Below are positions 1 through 5,191 of a stretch of DNA of 5,191 bases, in pieces. The notes under the pieces are model-generated. The model saw only the letters and a program-made list of their open reading frames with translations, had not been told where the DNA came from and did not search any database. The stretch is from Verrucomicrobiota bacterium (GTDB taxonomy: Bacteria; Verrucomicrobiota; Verrucomicrobiia; Verrucomicrobiales; DEV007): the NCBI GenBank assembly GCA_020630835.1, contig JAHDIL010000167.1:1-5191 (forward strand), read 5' to 3'. A program made the position numbers and the translations under genes. Position 1 is the first letter of the stretch, and each line of letters opens with the position of its first letter.

Positions 1-27
1 TCGCGCCGGCTTCTGGGAGGTAGCAAT

Positions 28-42
28 ACGATTCTTTATCGT
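28..42 (-). terminator. Weak hairpin downstream of the antiporter gene
   Basis: ACGAT and ATCGT form a 5-bp stem with a 5-base loop, starting 10 bases after the antiporter stop codon on the minus strand. There is no proper T-run after it, so it is at best a weak terminator for the sodium operon. Confidence 0.2.
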
Positions 43-52
43 TAAGAGTGTT

Positions 53-1723
53 TTACGGTGTCTTATCATCTCGTGTGAGGCTCAGTATTTGCTCACCGGG
101 CTTAGGAGCCGCTGACTTTGGATCGTAAGGGATCAGCTCTCTACCGCGGATAACAAAAACTGGCACAGTGGTTCCCTCGGATTGATCTAGCAAGGCGTCG
201 AAGGTGAACTCGTCGGTCCTTGGCTGGATTTGGTAAACATTGGATCGCCCGACGACGTGGCTCAGGCTCATACAGGCTAAGGCATTCACTTCGTCGTTTG
301 CCGTCATTGCGAAAAACCGACCGATACCGCCAAAGTCTAGATGCTCTGTCGCATATTCTGACATAGCATTGATAGCCTCCGCTTTTAGTCCGGATAGACG
401 TGCAGAACTAACTAAAGCGTGATTGCTGTCCAGAAAAAGGACACGATGCCCAAGCTCCTGAACAGCAAGGCCGATGGCTTGAGAAACAGGGGTAATCCCT
501 GCAAATAGGATTCCCTGAGGATTGGGCGTAGCAACGCCTAACTTCCGCGCGATAAGCGCCGAGAACAGGCCGTAGAACGCGACTGTCCCGAAAATGAGGC
601 AGAAGATCAGAGGCACGATCTTCTCGGTATCCTCGGTGAGGACGTTTTTCTGGTGGCTCAACTCGATAGCAAAGATCGCCGAAACGGCTGCAGCGACGAT
701 GCCGCGTGGAGCGAGGAAACAGATGAACAGACGCTCACGAAAAGAAAGTTTGGAGCCTATCGAACTCAGGAGAACGGAGGTGGGGCGGATGACGACAATA
801 AGGAGAGCTAGTAGGATGAGTGCCTCTTTCCAAACTCCTAACAATTCGCTAGTTTGCACAAGGCCGCCGAGAACGATGAAAAGGCATGAGATCAGCAAAG
901 TGCGCAAATGCTCCTGAAACTCGATCACTGGGCGCACCTGAGCTCGATTTTGATTTGCCAGCACCACACCCATTACGGTGACGGTGAGCAGGCCTGACTC
1001 ATGGAACATCAGATTTGATATGGCGAATAAGGCCAATCCTAGGGCGAGGACAATGATCGGTTGCAGGTAATCAGGAGCCCAGTGCCTGGCGAGGACAACT
1101 TGCGAGATCTTGCCCCCTGCGTAGCCTAAAGCGCATCCGACGGCGAGGGTCCCGAGGAGGGCGAAGGCTATGTCCATCCATCCGGTATCCTCAGCAAGTC
1201 CATGAGCACCGTAGATCGCAGTGAAGGCAAGGACGGCCGCTATGGCTCCTATCGGGTCAATAACGATCCCCTCCCATTTTAACAAAGCATTAACAGAGCG
1301 CGTTGGACGGACATTGCGTAGCAGCGGGCCGATCACTGTCGGGCCGGTGACCATAAGGATGGCGCCGATCACAATACTAACACCCCACTGGAATCCCGCT
1401 ACGTAATGGAGGCTGATTGCAGAGAGCACCCAAGTGATTGCTGCGCCCACGCTAACGAGTTTCGCCAGTAGGCTACCGGTTTGATCGAGTTCCTTGAAGC
1501 GGAGTGAAAGGCCACCCTCCAGCATAATGACAGCTACCGCCAAGGAGACGACAGAGAAGAGCACCTCCTCATTGAGCGGTATGTGCTCGCGGACGATAGT
1601 CCCCGACAAAAAACCTACGACAAGTAGGGGTAGGATAGACGGCACCTTCATCCTCCAGGCCAGCCATTGAGCTGATGAGCCCAATAGAATGACAAAGGCG
1701 AAAAAGAGCATCCATTCCTGCAT
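53..1723 (-). CDS. CPA1-type Na+/H+ (cation/proton) antiporter with C-terminal TrkA-N-like domain
   Basis: An integral inner-membrane exchanger predicted to swap cytoplasmic Na+ (possibly K+) for external H+. The 556-residue product has about 12-13 hydrophobic segments over residues 5-395. Family signatures seen are MLEGGLSL (67-74), the VTGPTVIGP stretch (125-133) where the unwound helix of CPA antiporters lies, WEGIVIDPIGA (150-160) with D156 as the likely ion-binding acid, and LAPRGIVAAAVSA (337-349) with the conserved R340. Residues 403 to about 520 look like a Rossmann/TrkA-N (RCK-type) domain, with D432 ending the second strand. Its glycine loop reads GITPVS rather than GxGxxG, so nucleotide binding is uncertain. 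A short TrkA-C-like end (about 525-550) follows. It lies 39 bases downstream of the channel gene on the same strand, probably in one operon. The ATG at 1723 has no clear Shine-Dalgarno; M5 is an alternative start. Family assignment is firm; the transported ion is not determined. Confidence 0.93.
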   Translation of the reverse strand: MQEWMLFFAFVILLGSSAQWLAWRMKVPSILPLLVVGFLSGTIVREHIPLNEEVLFSVVSLAVAVIMLEGGLSLRFKELDQTGSLLAKLVSVGAAITWVLSAISLHYVAGFQWGVSIVIGAILMVTGPTVIGPLLRNVRPTRSVNALLKWEGIVIDPIGAIAAVLAFTAIYGAHGLAEDTGWMDIAFALLGTLAVGCALGYAGGKISQVVLARHWAPDYLQPIIVLALGLALFAISNLMFHESGLLTVTVMGVVLANQNRAQVRPVIEFQEHLRTLLISCLFIVLGGLVQTSELLGVWKEALILLALLIVVIRPTSVLLSSIGSKLSFRERLFICFLAPRGIVAAAVSAIFAIELSHQKNVLTEDTEKIVPLIFCLIFGTVAFYGLFSALIARKLGVATPNPQGILFAGITPVSQAIGLAVQELGHRVLFLDSNHALVSSARLSGLKAEAINAMSEYATEHLDFGGIGRFFAMTANDEVNALACMSLSHVVGRSNVYQIQPRTDEFTFDALLDQSEGTTVPVFVIRGRELIPYDPKSAAPKPGEQILSLTRDDKTP

Positions 1724-1762
1724 GCTCTGACGATAGAGTGTGATGGTGGCAGTAGCCAGTGC

Positions 1763-2560
1763 TTACTTTGGTGACGAGCCCTTGGCATCCATTTGCTGAC
1801 GCAGATAGGAGAGGTCTTTTTCCATTCTGTCGAGGGTTTCGCGCAGTTGCAGGTCTTCCTCGATTTCTTCCACTACATCAGGGATAAGCGAGAGTTCCTG
1901 CATTGTTGAAACAATCACCCCGATGAAGAGGTTGAGAATGGTGAAGGTAGCAACCATGATGAAAGGCACGAAAAACGCCCACGCCCAAGGAAAGCTCTCC
2001 ATGACGGGGCGAGCGATACCCATCGACCAGCTCTCCAGCGTCATGACCTGAAAAAGGGAATATAGGCTTTTCCCGACACTGCCAAACCAATCAGGAAAAA
2101 CGTCTCCAAAGAGATTTGTCGCCAGCACTGCCATCGTATAAAAGAAGACAGCCATCAGTAGGATGACTCCACCTAGGCCGGGTATGGCATGAGCGAAAGC
2201 CGCGACCACCTTTCGCAACTGCGGTAAAGCACCGAGCAGCCGGAATACTCGGAGAACGCGCAACCCGCGCAGGACCGACCACGGTCCGCCGCCAGGGATG
2301 AGCGCGATACCTACGACGATCAGGTCAAACCAATTCCATGGGTCGCGAAAGAAACGCCAGCGATAAGCGATCACCTTAAGAACTATCTCTATGCAGAATA
2401 CAACCAGGCAGAATTTATCGATTGCGATGAGAAAACGCCCCGTCTTCTCCATGATCCCTGCATCCGTCTCCAGCCCGAGGACGATAGCATTGAAGATGAT
2501 GAGAGTGATGATGAATCGCTGAAAGAGCGAGGACTCAACGAGGCGGCGGACTGCGATCAT
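1763..2560 (-). CDS. Voltage-gated bacterial sodium channel (NaChBac/NavAb-type ion transporter)
   Basis: A 265-residue single-domain six-helix channel subunit, expected to work as a homotetramer in the inner membrane. S1 spans about 14-31, and S2 carries E58 and K62. S3 follows the WNWFD motif (75-79), whose D79 is the usual charge-transfer acid. S4 has arginines at three-residue spacing (R98, R101, R104, R107). The pore contains FQVMTLESWSMGI (170-182), whose TLESWSM filter matches my recollection of NavAb and marks Na+ selectivity through E176. S6 (about 195-220) has the conserved N210. An acidic neck and amphipathic coiled coil (about 229-258) form the usual tetramerisation tail, so the protein appears complete. 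The ATG at 2560 is the first usable start after an in-frame TAA shortly upstream. Its nearest AGGA is 19 bases away, so the start has no well-placed SD. The next gene downstream is an Na+/H+ antiporter, which suggests a role in Na+ re-entry and pH or osmotic homeostasis. Confidence 0.95.
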   Translation of the reverse strand: MIAVRRLVESSLFQRFIITLIIFNAIVLGLETDAGIMEKTGRFLIAIDKFCLVVFCIEIVLKVIAYRWRFFRDPWNWFDLIVVGIALIPGGGPWSVLRGLRVLRVFRLLGALPQLRKVVAAFAHAIPGLGGVILLMAVFFYTMAVLATNLFGDVFPDWFGSVGKSLYSLFQVMTLESWSMGIARPVMESFPWAWAFFVPFIMVATFTILNLFIGVIVSTMQELSLIPDVVEEIEEDLQLRETLDRMEKDLSYLRQQMDAKGSSPK

Positions 2561-2570
2561 GGCGACACAT
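2535..2570 (-). other. Possible 11-codon upstream ORF overlapping the channel start
   Basis: On the minus strand an ATG at 2570-2568 is preceded by AGGA (2583-2580) with 9 bases between, which is good ribosome-binding spacing. It opens an 11-codon frame that ends at TGA (2537-2535), inside the channel gene and out of frame with it. The channel's own ATG, ten bases further on, has no SD at proper distance. This could be a leader peptide giving translational coupling, or a chance arrangement. Only the arrangement is seen; translation is not shown. Confidence 0.25.
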
Positions 2571-2574
2571 TATG
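2569..2574 (-). promoter_or_regulatory. Weak candidate -10 box for the channel-antiporter operon
   Basis: CATAAT on the minus strand matches TATAAT at five of six positions. No -35 hexamer is visible at 16-18 bases. If used, transcription would start almost at the channel ATG, giving a nearly leaderless mRNA. That would exclude the overlapping uORF, so the two proposals compete. Low confidence. Confidence 0.15.
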
Positions 2575-2635
2575 GCAAATCCTGCGATGATTGCTGGAGA
2601 AAGTTTGAGGCCATAGATGGCAATTCTTTAGAAAA

Positions 2636-2647
2636 TTGATCGATCAA
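2636..2647. repeat. 12-bp perfect palindrome TTGATCGATCAA
   Basis: The stretch TTGATCGATCAA reads the same on both strands and sits in the middle of the divergent intergenic region, about 76 bases from the channel start and 101 from the ATPase start. Its size and position would suit a binding site for a dimeric regulator, but no cognate regulator is encoded in the window and a palindrome of this length can arise by chance. Confidence 0.4.
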
Positions 2648-2709
2648 AGGAAAACGCTGCGGCCTTATTCCGATGATGCCTCAGCTGAGCCATCTGCTAA
2701 ATGACAATA

Positions 2710-2750
2710 ATCCTTGTAAATTCGTAATAGGAAGTCGAATTTACAAGGAT
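2710..2750. promoter_or_regulatory. Perfect 15-bp inverted repeat overlapping the ATPase start codon
   Basis: The left arm (2710-2724, ATCCTTGTAAATTCG) and right arm (2736-2750) are exact reverse complements, separated by 11 bases (2725-2735). The right arm contains AAGG directly before the ATG and includes its first two bases. The spacer contains AGGAAG (2729-2734), an SD-like string 14 bases before the ATG. As DNA this could be an operator over the transcription or translation start, possibly autoregulatory. As RNA it would form a strong hairpin that hides the start codon and displays AGGAAG in the loop. The repeat itself is certain; its function is inference. No copy of the arm sequence was found elsewhere in the window. 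Confidence 0.75.
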
Positions 2751-3924
2751 GTTTGCAAGTGATAAGGGGCTAATCGATCGTCAAGATAGGCTAGAATCGT
2801 TGAGGAAGCTGCTTCGTTGGCACCCGATTGTGGCGATTTTAGGACCCAGACAGTGCGGGAAAACGACCTTGTCGCGGATGATCGAATCAGATCATTATTT
2901 CGACTTAGAAAATCCACGCGACCTGGCTCGCTTGGATGAACCGCAAACCGCTTTGGAGAAGCTGCAAGGGTTGGTCGTGATTGATGAGATCCAGCTCCGT
3001 CCTGATTTGTTTCCCTTGTTGCGCTGTCTTGTGGATCAGCCCTCCGGCGCTCGATTTCTCATTCTCGGCAGCGCCTCGGAGGAGCTGATCCGGCAGGGGT
3101 CTGAGAGTTTAGCGGGGAGGATTGGCTTTCTCTATCTGCATGGGTTTGACCTTACCGAGATCCGGTCAGCAGACATAGACGACGCGTGGTTTCGCGGTGG
3201 CTTCCCCCGCGCCTTCCTAGCTGAGAGCGAGGAGATGGCTTCGAATTGGCTGGATAACTACATTTCCACCTTTCTTGAGAGAGATCTCGCGGAGTTTGGG
3301 TTTCGCATCCCTCCCCAGACGATGCGGCGCTTCTGGGTGATGCTCAGTCACTATCACGGTGGAGTTGTCAACTATTCTGAGCTTGGACGCTCTATGCAGG
3401 TCGCAGATAAAACGGTGCGCAGATACCTCGATCTACTGGCTGGCACATTCATGGTTCGTGTTCTTCCGCCGTGGTTTAACAATACCGCTAAGCGTCTGGT
3501 GAAGAGCCCGAAGATTTATCTCTCTGATTCGGGGATTTTCCATCGCCTGCAGTTGATTGACCGTTTTAGCCAGCTGCAGGCTCACCCGAAGCTGGGTGCG
3601 TCATGGGAGGGATTTGTGATCAATCAGGTCATCGCAGTGTCGGGGCTCCCCTCCACTGTCTTCTTTTTCTGGGCAACTCAGGCGGGGGCAGAGGTTGACC
3701 TCTTCTGGCAGCAGAATGGTCGCAATTATGCAGTCGAGGTGAAATACTCTGACGCCCCTAGGCGAACGAAGTCTATGTCCTCAGCGGTGGAAGATCTTCA
3801 GCTTGATAAGCTCTGGGTGATTTACCCTGGCTCTCAGGCTTATGACATTGACGCGGTTATCAGCGTGTTGCCGCTGGAAAAAGTGCCGTCTATTTTTGAG
3901 CCGCCAGCATCTGATTCTCCTTGA
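2749..3924 (+). CDS. P-loop ATPase of the AAA_14/DUF4143 type with C-terminal PD-(D/E)XK-like domain
   Basis: A 391-residue cytoplasmic ATP-binding protein of a widespread, poorly understood family. The N-terminal ATPase core has Walker A GPRQCGKTT (32-40), Walker B LVVIDEIQ (75-82) with D79 and E80, a sensor-like strand LILGSAS (104-110) and the family motif SLAGRIGFLYLHGF (120-133) with a possible arginine finger R124. WFRGGFPRAFL (147-157) and YISTFLERDL (171-180) are also typical. A winged-helix-like segment (about 206-236) includes the DKTVRRYLDLL helix. The C-terminal DUF4143 part has the spaced residues E287, E315-V-D317 and E330-V-K332, the arrangement of PD-(D/E)XK nuclease folds; catalysis is unproven. 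No in-frame ATG or GTG lies nearby downstream, and the protein aligns from its first residues with what I know of the family, so the ATG at 2749 is preferred. It stands alone, divergent from the sodium operon. Its cellular role is unknown. Confidence 0.93.
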   Translation: MFASDKGLIDRQDRLESLRKLLRWHPIVAILGPRQCGKTTLSRMIESDHYFDLENPRDLARLDEPQTALEKLQGLVVIDEIQLRPDLFPLLRCLVDQPSGARFLILGSASEELIRQGSESLAGRIGFLYLHGFDLTEIRSADIDDAWFRGGFPRAFLAESEEMASNWLDNYISTFLERDLAEFGFRIPPQTMRRFWVMLSHYHGGVVNYSELGRSMQVADKTVRRYLDLLAGTFMVRVLPPWFNNTAKRLVKSPKIYLSDSGIFHRLQLIDRFSQLQAHPKLGASWEGFVINQVIAVSGLPSTVFFFWATQAGAEVDLFWQQNGRNYAVEVKYSDAPRRTKSMSSAVEDLQLDKLWVIYPGSQAYDIDAVISVLPLEKVPSIFEPPASDSP

Positions 3925-3941
3925 ACAAGTTGCCCGGCCAG

Positions 3942-3963
3942 GTGCAGAAAGAAGCACGTTTTA
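3942..3963 (+). terminator. Weak candidate terminator after the ATPase gene
   Basis: GTGC (3942-3945) and GCAC (3954-3957) can pair around an 8-base A/G loop and are followed by GTTTTA. It lies 17 bases after the stop codon, the right place for a terminator. The stem is only 4 bp, so this is a weak candidate. Confidence 0.2.
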
Positions 3964-3997
3964 TGGTGAACTCCTCCCCTGAAGCTAGACTGTAACG

Positions 3998-4003
3998 TAT
4001 AAT
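3998..4003 (+). promoter_or_regulatory. Candidate -10 box TATAAT upstream of the secreted protein gene
   Basis: An exact TATAAT hexamer. No TTGACA-like -35 is visible 16-18 bases upstream (the stretch there is a C/T-rich CTCCTCCCCT). Transcription would start near 4010, giving a leader of roughly 190 bases to the ATG at 4197, or about 30 bases to the alternative GTG at 4038. Confidence 0.35.
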
Positions 4004-4162
4004 TGCCGGCGCATGAATTGTAGGCATTTCGCTCATTGTGCCTATTCTAATTGGCGTTTCGGCTGATATCTTGGATAAGGTTCTAAGGGATATTGAGGCC
4101 GAATTAGATCTTCACTGTGCAATAGCTAGAAAAACCGCCTATTTCCTGAAAGAAAATCGTCT

Positions 4163-4171
4163 TGGTATACG
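4163..4171 (+). promoter_or_regulatory. Candidate extended -10 element (TGGTATACG)
   Basis: TG-n-TATACG has the form of an extended -10 promoter, which can function without a good -35. Transcription from it would start near 4178 and leave a leader of about 19 bases to ATG 4197, which agrees with the signal-peptide-defined start. The hexamer itself matches TATAAT at only four of six positions. Confidence 0.25.
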
Positions 4172-4196
4172 TAGGACTGCCGCTTACTCTATATCT

Positions 4197-5141
4197 ATGA
4201 AGAAACGTTTCGCTTTGTGCTTATCTTTGAGCTTCGTATTGGCCTCTAGCTCTGCTTTCTCCAACTTAACTTTTAAGGAAGCCTACGGGCGGGTTGCCAC
4301 CCAGTTTGGCCCGGATGCCGTGAACGTGATGGCTGAGGCGTATGCCTTCGGCGGCACCCCTCAGCCGCGCGCATGGAAATTTCTCGCGCATGACGCGCGC
4401 GCGCCTCGCATGCTCTATCAGTTTCAGGCTTCTGAGATGGGAGCTTTTGATGGGGGCACTGATCAAGAGCGCTATCCGGACCGTGTGCCGGCCGGTTTTT
4501 TTCGTATGACGGACGTTCAGGTCGACAGTAAAGCGGCCTTTGCCATTGCCGAAAGCGAGGCGCGCAGAGCGAAAGTAGCCTTCGACAGCGTGGACTACGT
4601 GCTCCGGGCTCGGGATTTTAATACTGGGGCCTACTGGCGCCTTGACCTAATGAACCGGGCGCAGCGAACGGTTGGTAAGCTATACATTTCAGCGGATAGC
4701 GGGCAGGTCTTGCGCTCGGTTTGGGTGTTTCGTGATCAACGGTCTCGTCCAGATGGGCTCCCAAAGATCGAGGATTCCCTGTTAATCCCGGAGAGTTTCA
4801 CTCGTTCCCTTGTGCCGAATCCTCCAGGGGCTGCCCCTGAAGTTGGCATAGCACCGCCGGTTAATCCTCCCGTTTTGAGAGCTCCCGTGTCTCCGAATCG
4901 AATTTCGCCGCCTATGCCTATTCCGCGGACAGGACCTGCTACTGATGATGGTATTCCTGAGGCGCCAGTTGCGCCGTCGCCTTCGAAAGAGGCGAAACCG
5001 TCGTCACAAATGCGAGACCTTCGGGAAGTTCCAAAAGTGCCAAAAAGCGCACCGAGTCAGGAAGAAAAGAAAGCGGCACCGCCGGAGCCGGGCAAGGCCG
5101 AACCGATACGTCGCATCCCTCCTCCGCCGATCCCGAATTAG
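4197..5141 (+). CDS. Exported protein with PepSY-like segment and proline-rich C-terminal tail, function unknown
   Basis: I do not recognise a named family for this 314-residue protein. It begins with a clear Sec signal peptide: MKKR, a hydrophobic core (5-16) and a small-residue end with likely cleavage after S22 (A-F-S|N). That motif is why ATG 4197 is chosen over GTG 4038, although no SD is well placed. The mature part (23 to about 180) is compact and mixed. Residues 110-176 resemble a PepSY-type unit: an alanine-rich helix (AAFAIAESEARRAK), strand VDYVLRARD, then YWRLDLMN and GKLYISADSGQVLRSVW. The preceding section (26-80) may be a diverged second copy. From about 215 to the end the chain is rich in Pro, Ala, Lys and Glu and ends in IPPPPIPN; it is probably disordered, perhaps spanning periplasm or binding a partner. 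No lipobox, membrane anchor or sorting signal is visible. It lies 272 bases after the ATPase gene and is probably transcribed separately. Confidence 0.8.
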   Translation: MKKRFALCLSLSFVLASSSAFSNLTFKEAYGRVATQFGPDAVNVMAEAYAFGGTPQPRAWKFLAHDARAPRMLYQFQASEMGAFDGGTDQERYPDRVPAGFFRMTDVQVDSKAAFAIAESEARRAKVAFDSVDYVLRARDFNTGAYWRLDLMNRAQRTVGKLYISADSGQVLRSVWVFRDQRSRPDGLPKIEDSLLIPESFTRSLVPNPPGAAPEVGIAPPVNPPVLRAPVSPNRISPPMPIPRTGPATDDGIPEAPVAPSPSKEAKPSSQMRDLREVPKVPKSAPSQEEKKAAPPEPGKAEPIRRIPPPPIPN

Positions 5142-5191
5142 GTTATAGAGCCGCGCATATTGCTGGCGGGCCGCATGGAGAGATCCGTGTC

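Larger units (their letters stand above)
2561..2748. other. Divergent intergenic region between channel operon and ATPase gene
   Basis: These 188 bases must hold the start signals for both the leftward sodium operon and the rightward ATPase gene. They contain three dyad elements: a 12-bp palindrome (2636-2647), a 10-bp palindrome CTCAGCTGAG (2680-2689) and a perfect 15-bp inverted repeat ending in the ATPase start codon. AATAAT at 2706-2711 is a five-of-six match to a rightward -10 box without a recognisable -35. No coding frame or RNA gene is apparent. Confidence 0.7.
3925..4196. other. Intergenic region upstream of the secreted proline-rich protein gene
   Basis: These 272 bases separate the ATPase stop from the preferred start of the exported protein. 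They contain a weak hairpin near the left end, a perfect TATAAT at 3998-4003 and an extended -10-like element at 4163-4171. From GTG 4038 the reading frame stays open into the downstream gene, adding 53 codons. The extension (MPILIGVSADILDK...) would place the signal peptide internally, so I treat it as untranslated leader or chance open frame. No tRNA, riboswitch or other RNA gene is recognised. Confidence 0.6.

Noticed and set aside
594..917. A plus-strand open frame opposite the antiporter gene (also 240-422 and 1221-1406).
   Set aside because: Composition is basic and low in recognisable motifs, and it lies wholly antisense to a well-supported membrane protein gene. It is a shadow frame.
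1747..1758. Small hairpin TGGC-AGTA-GCCA between the channel and antiporter genes.
   Set aside because: A 4-bp stem without a T-run is too weak to call a terminator and does not argue against co-transcription.
3918..3931. TCCTTG after the ATPase gene resembles the start of the inverted-repeat arm, hinting at element ends flanking the gene.
   Set aside because: Only six bases match the arm and the rest diverges, so there is no support for terminal repeats or a mobile element boundary.
4394..4404. An 11-base alternating CG run that could favour Z-DNA.
   Set aside because: It is short and lies inside the coding frame for Asp-Ala-Arg-Ala, so codon choice explains it.
4945..5148. An arginine-rich plus-strand frame overlapping the proline-rich tail.
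   Set aside because: It is the shifted reading of Pro/Ala/Lys codons, with no start signal or domain of its own.
5175..5191. ATG near the right edge that could open another gene.
   Set aside because: Only five codons are visible and no ribosome-binding site precedes it, so a gene start cannot be supported.

Overview
The window carries four protein-coding genes from a Gram-negative-type bacterium with mid-range GC, and no RNA gene, CRISPR array or insertion sequence that I can see. Taxonomy is inference only. The mix of a NavAb-like sodium channel, a CPA1 antiporter with a C-terminal nucleotide-binding-type domain, a DUF4143-type ATPase, a secreted proline-rich protein and mostly weak Shine-Dalgarno sequences fits Verrucomicrobiota or a related group, but nothing here is diagnostic.

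Left half (53-2560, minus strand): a two-gene sodium module. A voltage-gated bacterial sodium channel (1763-2560) is followed after 39 bases by a CPA1-type Na+/H+ antiporter (53-1723). The short gap and shared strand suggest one transcript. The channel would admit Na+ down its gradient and the antiporter would exchange Na+ (or K+) for H+, giving a compact Na+/pH homeostasis circuit.

Middle (2561-2748): a 188-base divergent intergenic region rich in dyad symmetry. The strongest signal is a perfect 15-bp inverted repeat (2710-2724 / 2736-2750) whose right arm runs into the ATG of the next gene. A 12-bp palindrome (2636-2647) and a 10-bp palindrome (2680-2689) lie between it and the channel gene. 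A short SD-preceded uORF overlaps the channel start.

Right half (plus strand): 2749-3924 encodes a single-gene P-loop ATPase of the AAA_14/DUF4143 type with a C-terminal PD-(D/E)XK-like fold signature. After a 272-base gap with a perfect TATAAT box and a second extended -10 element, 4197-5141 encodes an exported protein with a signal peptide, a PepSY-like segment and a long proline-rich, charged C-terminal tail. The last 50 bases hold no gene I can support.

The two halves have no obvious functional link. The most notable points are the channel-antiporter pairing and the perfect inverted repeat embedded in the translation start of the ATPase gene.
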